Shown here piece after piece: positions 32,822 through 45,966 of a stretch of DNA of 64,000 nt. The position numbers and the translations under genes are program-made. The DNA is from Lateolabrax maculatus (Eukaryota; Chordata; Actinopteri; Acropomatiformes; Lateolabracidae): contig CM062196.1 in the NCBI GenBank assembly GCA_031216445.1, forward strand, positions 25,927,501 through 25,991,500, in the 5' to 3' direction. Position 1 is the first letter of the stretch; each line of letters begins with the position of its first letter. A model generated the notes under the pieces. That model had not been told where the DNA came from. It worked only from the letters and a program-made list of their open reading frames with translations, and did not search any database.

Positions 32822-34602
32822 GTGAGTATGACTTCATCATTAAAGCTCAAATCCACATATTCTTTGTATAAAAACAGGCTGCAACAGGTTTTTCAAAATA
32901 GTCACATTTATATGGAATTAATATCAAACCTGCAGACAATACATTACAAATTACAATACATTATATTCATTATACCCATCATTCATCATGTAAATAAACC
33001 ATTTCTTTCAATTTCATGTCATTATGTTATTAAACCTTATTAAAGACGTGTCTCTAATCAAACAAATGGATCATGTGACATTGCTATGACAGCCATCTTT
33101 GTCTTATTTCAGAAGGACACCAGCAGTCCGTCTCTAAGCACCACAGCTTCTGCCTCTGGCGAATTGCACTGGGCTGTCAGGGTGTGTTTAAACATGCACA
33201 CATATGCACACATAAACATACACACACAGCAGATTTAAGCAGTCATTATAGAAGTGTTTCACATTGATGCAGGAAGAAGGAAAAAAAATGTAATTAAATT
33301 TCCCAAGTCCTGTTTTTTTGATAGTCCTAAAGACCATTTGAACAAATTCTGAGTCTTGACTAGATATTTCCAGATAACTTCAATCATAAATATCCAGTAT
33401 TTATTAAAATATGGACGCATGTACTCTCCTGACAACATATTGGTAAACAGAGAGATTGCACATATTTTTACACTGTAAGATGTCCCGCTCACTACATCAA
33501 ATGTTTTTAGCCCTCAAATATCGATATTGGCATCTGCCTCAATAATCCGGTATTGTTTGGGCTCTAATATTGCAGTTAAGTAAACTTTTCCTCTGGGAAT
33601 AAGCATGAGCTCTTCCATCAGGTCAAAAAAAAAAAGACGAATTCAGGCTCAGTCTGATCAGCCTTCAGATAACAAAGGTGTGTTTTCCTTTGTAGCCTGA
33701 GGAGAAGGGTAAATTTGATGGGATCTTTGAAAGTTTGGCTCCAGTCAATGGCCTGCTGTCAGGAGAGAAGGTCAAACCAGTCCTGATCAACTCCAAGCTA
33801 CCTATGGATGTCCTTGGGAAGGTATTGACTTTAAATTGTGGTTTCTTAAATTAGGTCTTAAATTGTTGGTTCTCTGATTGAAGATGAAATGACTTAAATT
33901 CATTTTAAATGGTGGCTGGTCAAACTGTCGTTCACAGGTTAGATATGGAGATTTGCCATTGTCAAAGAACATGCCTTTTTTCTAAGTGGATGTATACAGG
34001 AGTAATGAAACAAAATCTGTAATAGTTTATTTGCTCTTTGAATGACTCTGAATGGCCTCATCATGTTTTTTTCCTGCCGTTAGGTTTGGGACCTGAGTGA
34101 CATAGATAAAGATGGCCATCTGGACAAAGATGAGTTTGCAGTGGTGAGTTATCTTCCTTATTGTTACTAAATGTAGTTTTGATTCTCTATAGTCCGACAT
34201 AACTTTGGAAGGTTAAATAAATATACGTTGTGTGGCCACTTTATTAGGTACAACATTCTAATACAGGATAAGACAGATTCTGCTCCATGTTGACATGATT
34301 CCCTTAGATCACATATCTTTCCCATTCTGATGTTTGAATCTCTTGACCATGTCTGCATGCATGTGTGGTTTGAGTTGCTGCTAAATGATTGGCTGAAAAG
34401 ATATTTCCATTAACAAGCAAGTTTACAGATGTGCCTAATGAAGTGGCCATTGAGTGTGTTTTCTTATATGAAGTTGATGACCTATATATATATATGTACA
34501 TATACATTATATTGATCTAAGCTTACTGTGGACTAAGTACTATTTAGAAATAGAAAACAAGTGTTCAGCCCCTTAAAAATGGAATTAATTTGGACAAAAT
34601 AT

Positions 34603-34638
<36 letters not shown>

Positions 34639-37600
34639 TCCTTGCATTTCAAATACCAGAGTGATGTAGAAACCAATGAATTAGAACTTAAAAACGCAGG
34701 CTATAACATTGCTGCAAATTAAAAAGCAGATTAAAAAGATTGGTCTTTAATTCCCTTTTAGTCTAATGTCAGTCTAATGTCCAAAGGCAGTGAGTTCCAC
34801 AGTTTAGGGACATAAAGACAGAAGGCGCTCTCAGCGGTTCTTTTATGGGACAAATGGGAAACATTTTTTAAAAAAAGCAGTGGAGGATCTTAGTGATCTG
34901 GCTGGAACAGTCCAAAAGTCACTCCCAGGTATGTGGTGTTGGTTTTAATATGTTTGCCCCGGCCACCAAGTATTGAGTGCAATTTTTCTCTTGCTGATTT
35001 GGGTCCTGTTAAAATAATCTCATTTTATTTCTTCATTTAGCTTTAAAAAGTTATTACCCATCCATACATTTATGTCAATGAGACAGTCACTGAGAGCATT
35101 GAGTGTATTGGGGTCATTTGGCGAGACAGAGATGTACAATTGTGTATCATCGGCATAAAATTGGTAATTGACATGGTGATGGTCAATAATCTTTCCAAGT
35201 GGGAGCATATATAATGAAAACAGAATTAGTCCAAGAATGCTTTCTTAAGGAATACCATATGGAATACCATGAGCCTCTGAAACACCCAGGCTGACAAAAA
35301 ACTTTCTAGCAGTTAAATATGACCGAAACCAAGATAATACCCAGTCTGAGAGACCTATCCATTTTTCAAATCTGTCAATTAAAATGTTGTGATCAGTTGT
35401 AGGTCTGAGAGAAGGACAGCTACATTATTTGCATCCACAATGATTCTCAGGTCATTTACAACTTTCAGTAGGGCGGTCTCTGTGCTGTGGTTTTCTCGAT
35501 AACCAGATTGAAAATTTTCTAAAATGCTATTGTTGGTTAGGTGAATACGTAGTTGATTTAAAACAATTTTCTCTAAGAGCTTCCCAAGGAAAGGTAGTTC
35601 AGAAATGGGTCCGTAACTGTTTAGGTCTGAGTTATCTAGATTAGATTTCTGGAGGAGAGGTTTTACCATAGAAGTCTTGAAAACTGTGGGGAAGATGCCT
35701 AAATTAAGAGAAGAGTTTACAATACTTGTTGTCACTTGAGAGAGGCATTGGAAGCAGGATTTAAAGAGCTTGGTTGGGATGGAGTCTAGAACACATGTAG
35801 AAGACTTCATCCTGATAACGACTTCCCTGACGGCTTCTTTTGACGTAATTTCAAAGGATGACATCATAGATGGAGGCTCATAGGCAGGGAGGTCCCAGGA
35901 GTATGTGTCTGCATTTACAATGCTGGCTCTAATAGAAACTATTATCTCTTTAAAAAATAAATAAATAAAGCAAATTCTTTGCATATAAGAGTTGATGAGT
36001 TATTATAAAGATTGAGAGTAGGTGATTGATTAGGAAGATTGTCAATTCTGGAAAAAAAGCACTTTGGGATTAATTTGGTTATCAGAAATAAACTTTGAGA
36101 AATGGGCTTGTCTTTCTTTCCCAACTGTATTATTGTAAATAATAACTTGATCGTTGAAGATGTCGAGGTGAATATGTAGTTTACTTTCAGCTTTTCTTGA
36201 TTTAGCTGACAAATTGCAGCAGTTTTCCATGGTGATTTGTGGATTAATTGTGTTTTTTTGGTTTGTGCAAGAGCAGCTATATCTAATATGAATCTTAATT
36301 TCTCATTAAAATCATCAAAAAGTCAACAGTCAAGCCAGTGATGGATAGAGGAAAGGTATTTACTAGAAACAGCAGTGTTAAAAAGATACAAAAAATTTTC
36401 AGAGACAGGGACCTTGGCAATGGATGAAATGTCAACATCAATACCCAGAGTAATAACGAAATCCAGTGTATTTCCATGAATGTATGTGGCACTCTGTACA
36501 TGCTGAACAAGGTTGAGACAAGCAACAAGATCTAAGAAATCCAAAACCCTTGAATCAGTTGAGTCATTGACATGTAAGTTAAAATCGCCAAGTCAAATCA
36601 TTCTGGACATCATGACTGGTAAGAACAATGGACATAAAATCATAAAACTCGGATAAGAAGTTGCTTCAAGCAGGCAGTCAATGTTGTAGGTTGTTTTTGG
36701 ACTGGGAGCAATATGTTTTTGGACATAATAAGTTTTATAAAAGCTATACATGCAGACAGTGAGTATGTTTTAATAGCAGGATATGCTTCCGCAGGCCATG
36801 CACCTGGTGTACCGGGCCCTGGAGAAGGAGCCCGTTCCTGCACTCCTCCCTTCTTCCCTCGTCCCTCCGTCTAAGAGAAAGAAAGGTCTGGGCTCGGTGG
36901 CGGGCTCTGTGTCTGGACTTCCCGCAAGCCCTCCACCACCTAAAGACTCGCTGCGCTCCACACCCTCCCACGGCAGCATGAACTCACTCAACAGCACCGG
37001 CAGCCTGTCGCCCAAACACACACTCAAGTCTGGGCAGGTAATACGCACTATGTATACTACACTAATATACACAAATCTACACACACTACAGTCAGTAAAC
37101 ACACACATAATACATAACTACAAATCATACTGGAGCAAAAAATTGTAAAACGTTTGAACGACTTTCCTGATCCATTTTTTATCCTTTATTTGTTTGCCAC
37201 AAAAATGTGACCAGCAGACACAATACAAAATATTACTGAAACCATCAGAAAAAAACTGATGTGGGTTGTTTTGCACTAGTTAAGTGTTATTCAGCTCTCA
37301 AACATGTTTAAGTTGCATTATTTTGATCCAAGCTTAATGTGGTCTACACATACATTGTGAAAGTGAACTATTTTGGAAACAATGTACCAAAAATACAAAT
37401 AAAATGAATATAAGATCGGTCTCAGCACCGGCAGATAAACAATATTAGATTTTGTGTCTAGACTGGGGGCAAACGATAGGTTTGATACATAATTAGTTTT
37501 GTAAAAGTCCCATCCAGTTTTTTGGGCCCCTATCCTGATCCAAGTCCTTCAATATTGAGTATCTGCCACTATGTGTCTGACACATTGAAATAACAGCTGT

Positions 37601-40600
37601 AGCCAACTGAATCTGATGTACGTTATTTTTTACAAGCTACTTGACTAAAATACTGGTTCAAAAATATTTAGTTTATAAACTTGAAAAAATGAACTTTGAT
37701 AACATTTACACTAGCACTCCCTAGATCTTTTTGACTTCCACAGTGAAAAAAATGTTTTACAGTTCTTGAAAATATCCTGAAAAATGATAAAGAGTGGAAG
37801 CTCTGTAGGACTTTCAATAAGGTTTATTACTCTGGGGTGTGATCCTTATCTGTCATAATATCCTGGAAAATGACATCCTGAAAAGACTAAGACACACTGA
37901 CAATAGATTTGTGTACACGTGCAAAAAGTCTAATCTGCTCCTTTGTAGATCACTAGCATCAAACAGTTTTCTCAAGCCCGGTTCTGAGTCAAAAATACAG
38001 AAAGTTACAACATTTGCATCTCTCTATGTCTCAGCATTTGGTGACCTGGGTGGTCCCAGTATCTGACCGTGGTCGCTATGATGACATCTTCCTGAAGACT
38101 GATGCTGATCTGGACGGTTTTGTCAGCGGACACGAAGTAAAGGATATCTTCATGCAGTCTGGACTTTCTCAGAACCTCCTTGCTCATATATGGTAGGGAC
38201 TCGGCTAGGCTCCCGCTCAGGTTTCATGCAGGTCATGTATGCTGTGCTTTTATTTCTTGGCTTATTTTAAGCTCGGTACCACTTCCTAATAAGTCATCCT
38301 TTTATAAAGTTGTTTATAAAGGTTTATATGTTGTAACTGATGGCTTTATCAATGGGTAATATATATAATTATCTGACGCTTTAAAGATTTTATTTATACT
38401 GTAAAGGGTTCTTTATGTGCTACCATTAGATTTACCGGTGTTAGCAAGTGTACTGTATCGTGTTAAATTTGATCGCCAGGGCAAACTTATTGATTTTAAA
38501 CAGGTCATATTTACAACAAATGTCACTCATCCTGAACACAACTATGAAATGCTTAATAGAAACGTTTTAACAAACCAGTGGCAGATCATGCTTGTACCAA
38601 AATGGACTGATTCACTTGTCTGTTTTTATACTGGAAATTCACTCAAATAAAAGTAAGAGACAATTGACTCTTGGACTTTTGGTAAGTTTCAGCTGTAACC
38701 ATCTGCTTGTATATTCATTTCTTGCAAATAGTGTGGAAATGTCAAATGATTCCTGACTAGCTACAGTCTGAATCAGCAGTTTATTCTTAATCCTGTTCTG
38801 CTCAACAGTGTGGTGCAGTCTGCCCGGTATACTTGAGTTCTCTGTCTGTCGGCTCTTCCCTGCAGGGCTCTGGCAGACACAAGGCAGATAGGTAAGCTGA
38901 CCAGGGAGCAGTTTGCCCTCGCCATGTATCTCATCCAGCAGAAAGTCAGCAAGGGTATCGACCCTCCACAGGCCCTTACTGCTGACATGATCCCCCCCTC
39001 TGAGAGGGGCACTCCTGTACCAGTAGGTCCCACACACACACAAACAGTGCATGTTTATTAGAGCTGAGTGAGATGTCTGAATATCTACGCATCTCATGGG
39101 GCCCCGGAGATAGAGCACGTTGCCGACAATCTTAGAGCCGGCAGTCAAAGTGTCCTTTGGCAAGACACTGCACCGCAAATTGCTCCCGATAGTCAGGCCA
39201 GCTCCTTGAATGGTAACTCACTGCCTTTGGTGTGTGTATGTGTAGGTGTGCGTGTGCGTGTGTGTGTGAATAGGTGAATGAGGAGCAAATTATAAAGCGC
39301 TAAATAAATGCAGCCACATATGACTTTAGATTTATTATAGTGATGTCATTTGTTGTATACAATAGCACCTCTGCTCTTCTTCTCAGAGCGTTAATGTTAT
39401 CTGATATTTATTTATTATAAAAGTCTGTTAATTTTTTATGCAGGTAGTGGAGTTGCTTTTTATTTCAAACAATGTGATCCACCTCAGCTCTAAATCACAG
39501 CTGGAAATCCTGGATTTGTGTAATGTGTATATATGGGACGCAGTTACCCTCTTGTCATCCAGGGCTTCATAGAAATGTTACTTTTTCCATGTTGTCAATA
39601 TGATTGTATTGTACCATTAGCTGGTATTGTTAACCTTTTATTTTAATTTTAAAGCATGATAAAATACTAATACAAGATAACACAGAAAAAGAACAAGGAA
39701 CTTGCTTAGTTGCTAAGTGTTTTTTCGCTTTTAAGATGGGATGGAGTTGGGTTTTTTTTTCCTTTTAAATCATCATTGTCAGTAACTTAATCATTTCTCT
39801 ATGGCTGCAGAGTTTGTCAGGATACATGACCCCAGTGGGATCAGAGATGGCTGCTCTGTCTGAGATGAGACGGGTGAGTCAATACCTCTCCTTCTCTTCT
39901 CTCCTCTCCTCTGCTATACATCCTGTTTCTTGAGCTGTAAAATGTTCCAATCTGCCAGATCTGCTTAGTGGAAGAGAACTTGAAAATAAAACCCTAGACA
40001 AAGAGGTAAATACGGTGAATTGTAGGTAAATCCATTAGATCATTTATTATATTAGACATTTACTGCCCACTGTTCTTCTGTCTTATCCTGACTATTTTAC
40101 GGCTGATGTTTCTACTTGTCCCCTCTTCCCCCTCTCTCAGGCTATAATGTTCAAGTTGTGGGTAGGTAACATGGACCTACAGTGTATTAACCTGAAAATG
40201 CTTTCAGTAGCTGGCTGTTCAGGCTGATTACTGGAAAGCATTTGCAAGACTTTTTCTCCATTCCAAAACAGTGCAGTGACATCGTCTCACCCTGTCAACT
40301 GTTTGCTGATCAAGGGAAGATTCAATATCACTTTTAGTTGGCAATTAGGATTTAAATTTCATATTTTTGATAAAGCGACTATAAATAAGTAAAATCAGTC
40401 AAATCAAGAGCAGCCTGTGTACCTCTGATAAGTGTAACCTGTTTATTAAAGTAACATCTTGAAAGGACATTCTTTTTTTGTTTTTGTTTTTTTCTCTTGG
40501 ACTAGTGTCACCAACAAATACTGGTTGTAAACTTTTTAGTTCTGGAAGGGGGGCTAACTGAGTATTATTCATAAAATTCCAAAATCCTGAATCTTTCCTC

Positions 40601-43600
40601 TCCTTGGCAGTTTGTCAGTGGTGGTGACCCCACCACACCCCACCCCCCCAACCCACCCCCACATGTTGGTAATTGACCCAGCCCCCACCTACCGATTCAA
40701 CCTCTGTGCTGCTCCTCTTATTGAGCGCTGGTTTCTCTCCTTTCCTCTCTTTTCCTCTTCCTCCTTCCTTCGGCCCGGTCTGCCATGGCTCCGTTGGTAC
40801 CATTTCATCATCCCAATGTCTTCAACAAAAAAAGTTTACTTTGCCAACCTGTTTTTTTTTTTTTTTTTTGGTCTTCTTCCCCTTCTCTCTCTGTGTCTCT
40901 CTCTCTGTCTCTCTGTCTGTCTGTCTGCGTCTGTATCTGTGTCTGTCTGTACAGGACAGCTCCAGTTCGGTGGGTTCAGGGGAGTTCACTGGTATCAAGG
41001 AGTTGGATGACATCAGCCAGGAGATAGCCCAGTTGCAGAGGTAACAAACACTATCACTGGCAGCACCTAAATAACATGAAAGGACTGAAAATGTAAACCA
41101 CAATTACTTTAACATAATTTTCAAAGCTGCATAGAAAATGAATGGAAGATTACATCAATACTTTTGTACCAATATATCTTTTAGTATAGCTTTCATTTGT
41201 AGCATTTCTTATTTAAGCAAATCATAATGCAGTACCAACAACAGCAACAATGTAGCCATTTGCAAATGTTTTACCTCTATGATGAATGTATTTGGTGATG
41301 CTCTGTGTCAAAGCTCTTTCAGTTTTGCCAAACCTGTCAACAAACATGCCTCCTCATTTAACCTCTAAAATTAGCACCCTCACTAATCCATTGCCATCAA
41401 CCGCATCCAGGCTTTTATCACTTTCTGTAGTGATAAAAAGACACACACCACATCATGTCTTGACTAGTATGATCCTGGTTTATTGTTCCCTGACTTTTCT
41501 TTGCTCTTATTTTTCAGAAATAGAATTAAAAACAAAAAAGTATTTGTATTAAAAATTATCTGCTTGAAATTTAATATTTAAACAAGGAAACTGATTTCAC
41601 CGCATTAAAAAGATACTGACAACCAAAACAATCAGAACCAAAACTATAAGACACACGTAATTTGGGATTGTGCCTTTGCACTGTATACTGTAAAAATCAT
41701 TTTTATATATATTATTTTTAACAACATGACAAGATGAAATAGTACAAGCAGAGTTCACTGGTTACTGAAGAATTGTATCACAGCACTATTTTCTTTCCTT
41801 CATTTTCAATATGTTTTATACAAGGAACATTTCCCTGACACAACTCTAAAACTTAGATGTCATAACTAGTCCTTAACTCAAGTGTGGTCTTTACAGCAGA
41901 AAACCAGCTGCTGTCCTCAGCCTTTTTAAGTATGAAGTCACACGTAATAACAAAATGCTGAGTCTGTGTTCTTTTAAAACCTCACAAGCTTCCTGTCCCA
42001 AATACCCAGACTTAGTCTTGAGCACTTAAGTGCGTGTTTACAGGCTACCAGGTAGTAGTCAAGTGTGTCCCACTTCAGAAAAATGCTATCACACAGTGTA
42101 CTTAACCTACACTTGATGTACACTTATCCTAATAGTGCTTCAAAGCAGTATTCAGAGCTAAATGTATCCCACAATCCAAAACGGTCTACCCCGCCACACC
42201 AGTCTAGTTGTTGGTGGTAATGCACCAGTAAGCCGGTTGGATCTCAATCATTTCAGAGATTATCACTTGATATCAAAAATCTATCCTGAGACTGAGAATA
42301 ATATTACTGCATATATGACATTGTTAAAGATAAATATTAAATACCATATGTCGTATCATCTTTTATCAATGATCTTGAAAAATATATTACTTTCCTAAAA
42401 ATCTTTCAGACAGAAAAAAATCAATATATCGTGTTATGTCTCTCAAAAGCACAGTAGGTCTACTTGCTTCTAGACACTAATTGCTTTAATAATTGTATTA
42501 CTGCCCTAAATGTCATTTGATTTTACTGTAGATATCAATGAACCAAGCATGTCCCAGTGTGTCACGAAGATGCCTGACTGTGGGTATTGACCTCAGTGTC
42601 TGTTTCACTGGATTTTAAGTGGAATGTCCTTTGCAAAAGGATGTGGACATAAAAAGATGACGTACACCACTGCAGAGGTTCAGACAGCAGCCCACAGCCA
42701 CCCCTATAATACCATCAGCTCTGTATATGCTGTATGGTCCAACCCTTTTTCTGTGATAAAATGCACACTTGAAAAGGAAACATTCACTACAAGATGTGGA
42801 TGAGCTTTACTATTTATCTTGGCTTAGTCTCCTACTGCTGTCTTCCTTCTTCCATCCATCCATCCAGCTATCCAGCCAACCATCCACTCTTCCTTTGATG
42901 TGTGTATTTTATCAAGTTTTTGTTTGTTCACCACTTATTCTCCATGCTGCGTCAGCACTCTTGCCTTTACCCAGTGGAATACTCTCAGGTAAACACACCA
43001 ACTACTGAATATCTATGGACTGGCATTCTGTCATATCTACTGTGACACACACAGACGAGCAGAGGTTTTGCATACCCTTTCTCTATCATATCAGTAGGCT
43101 TCTCATGCGTTCACATGTCCTTATGTTTTATCACCTTGATGCCTGAGGTCAAGATGAAGAGTTTGTTCATATTTTTTCAATTCTGTCTTAAAACAATAGC
43201 GAGGTGCCCATATGAACATTGAAACACATTTTGCTTGCTGTAATCATTCTTCCTTTCAATACAGGCTCTGAAGAGATTAGTTCCCAAAGCAATTTCAGTG
43301 TAAGTGATAGGGAGACAAAATCCACAGTAAATATCCCTTCCAGGGTTTATCTGGAGCTAATATGAGGCTTCAAGTGAGTATCTTCCAAAGTTTCAGTCCT
43401 TTTAGAACTATACCTCCACTGCAGCTCAGGATGGAAAAACTGTCTGGATATTTGTCTGCATCTGTCATTTGCTGTATACAATAGCACCTCTGCTCTTCTT
43501 CCCAGAGTGTTAATGTTATTTCAAAAAAGTGTATTCATGTATGATGTTAGCTGAGGTGTTCCTTATTTCAGATGATCCTGTGACTTTGAAAGATATTCTC

Positions 43601-45917
43601 TTGATTTGTCTAGCACAGACTCCTGGAGCCTCATATTAACTACAGATAAACCTGAACCCATCACTTACATTGAAAATGCATTAGGAAGGAATCTTGTAAT
43701 GGCCAGTATAAAAAGGAGGAATGTTTCAATGTTTCAGGTGGGCACGTGACTATTGTTTTAAGTCTGACTTGAACCTGTCTGTCTGTATTTTGTTACTTTG
43801 TGGAATGCTAAAGTCTTGGCATTTCTACATTTACATACAAAATATACATATATACAATTTTGTCATGATTTTGAATGCACAATTAAAGCATTTTGAATTT
43901 CACACATCGACGCACAAATTAAAAAATTTGATTGTTTTGTGTTCACTTAAAAAAAAATACACACTAGTTATTGAAGCCCTCTGCAACATTTATACTCATA
44001 AAATTAATTAATTTGTTTAATAAGTAATTAACTATTGATGTAAATGGTGAATTTGCTACAATTTTGCAAGGTACTCTAATTTCTTTATCAGATTTCACAC
44101 GCTCTTTTTTTCTTGTCAGTGAGCAGTTTTACTTGGGTGTAGTGTTTTTTTATTGTTGTTGTTTTTTTAGGTTATATGTGATTGTGGATTTGATAGAATC
44201 CCAGTCCAGTGTCCTGTTACTGACATGTTGATGTGTGTACACAGCAGGGGTAGTGGGTAGTTTGGTATTTCCTCCTTTTTCTGTTATCATTATTATGCTT
44301 GTGTGTGTCTGTGTGCACCCTTGTGTGCCTTGTTTTTTGTGTGTGTGTGTCAGGGAGAAGTACACTCTTGAACAGGACATCAGGGAGACCGAGGAGGCCA
44401 TCAGACACAAGAGTGCAGAGGTGCAGGTGAGGACAACATGGTCAATCAGCTGCTGTATGAACACATAGCCTGGTTTAATGTGCACTGATTTAAATCATTA
44501 CATTTACACTGGTTGATGACATGAAACCATAATGATCTATCCTTGCCCTGCATAAACGAAACACATACATGGTTTTCCCTGCCTATCGAACTCAAAGGTG
44601 GGTTGCCTTTGTTTTATTGGCTGTCCGACAAATATTTCTAAACCAAAACTATTGCGCTTTTACCCCAAAAAATTGTGACTAAGCACCCACTGTGCTCGCT
44701 GGGCGCAGTTTTTTTTTTTTCTCTTCTCACTTTGTTGAACAATCACTTCAAACAGTCATCTGTAGAACATGCCATTAGTTAATTACAATACAACTGAGAA
44801 CATGACTACAATTTTTTACAATACTTTAAATTAAGGAGTAAAGTAATTTAGTATTTTTGAATGTTAATGTGTGCCAAAAAGTTGGCCAGTTTGTTTTTAA
44901 ATGCTTCAAAAACAGAAGGAAATCTAAAAATCTATATTTGAGTAAAGGAGGGATCTTGTTAAGTTTTTATTTAAAAAAAAAATAGAGCCAGATTGAATTG
45001 TACACAGAAAGACTTAACAATGAAAAATAAAATGAAATATTTTTCACTTTGCACATAGCACTCTAAAGGTGTGTGAACAGACTGTGTACACTGCGCATGC
45101 CACGCACATTCTCCAGCCTTTGCCACCTTTGTCTCAAAAAAACCCAGGGAAAACCCTGATATACACCATGTTTCTATACTGGGCCAGTGGGTGCAGTGTG
45201 TATGTAGTGCATTAAACAGCTAGGCTTTATCTATTTTTTTTCACATTATACTTGACTGGCACTCATAGGTTGTTTTGATTTCTGTTCCATCAGGAGATGC
45301 AGAATGACCTGGACAGAGAGACAGCCAGCCTGCAGGAGCTGGAGGCTCAGAAACAAGATGCCCAGGACCGCCTGGAGGAGATGGACCAGCAGAAACATAA
45401 ATTAGAGGACATGCTGAACGAAGTCCGGATAAAGTGCCAGGAAGAGTCTCAGATGGTGAGGAGGAATTGGAGGATGTGGAGGAAACTGGTTCAGGAGTTG
45501 GGGCTTTTTAATTTTTTAACTGTTCAACTAAATGCCACAATTACCAAGAGGCAAACTGAGATGGTGTCAAAGGGAGGAAAGGAAGAAAGTGTCAACCATG
45601 TGGTGGCAATATGGCTTCAGCTAATGCAGAATAGATTTCAGGGGCCATTGTTGCTTGGGAGGTGTTCATGTCAGACCCCATCTTCATGGCTTTGTTCGCT
45701 TCTGCCTCCAGATCTCAACCCTCCAGAGTCAGATCCACTCCCAGGAGTCGGACTTGCAGAGCCAGGAGGAAGAACTGAGCCGGGCGAAGGCCGACCTGGG
45801 CCGACTACAGCAGGAGGAGAACCAGCTGGAGCAGAGCCTGGCTGCTGGCAAGATCCAACTGGAGACCATCATCAAGTCTCTGAAGGCCACGCAAGATGAG
45901 ATCAACCAGGTTTGAAA

Positions 45918-45966
<49 letters not shown>

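Larger units (their letters stand above)
33113..37037 (+). other. eps15l1: eps15l1 exons 6-9: second EH domain and linker
   Basis: Residues 102-267. EH2 runs from KGKFDGIFESLAPVNGLLSG to AMHLVYRALEKEPVP. Exon 8 carries a canonical Ca2+-binding EF-hand loop (DIDKDGHLDKDEF, Asp172-Glu183) and Trp168 in VWDLSD. Exon 9, after the LINE-bearing intron, adds a Ser/Pro linker with SPPPPKDSLRSTPSHGS and SLSPKH, typical of Eps15R. The exon 9 acceptor is CTTCCGCAG|GCC. Confidence 0.93.

Noticed and set aside
38639..39178. 179-codon minus-strand frame
   Set aside because: Overlaps eps15l1 exon 11 antisense; no family resemblance.
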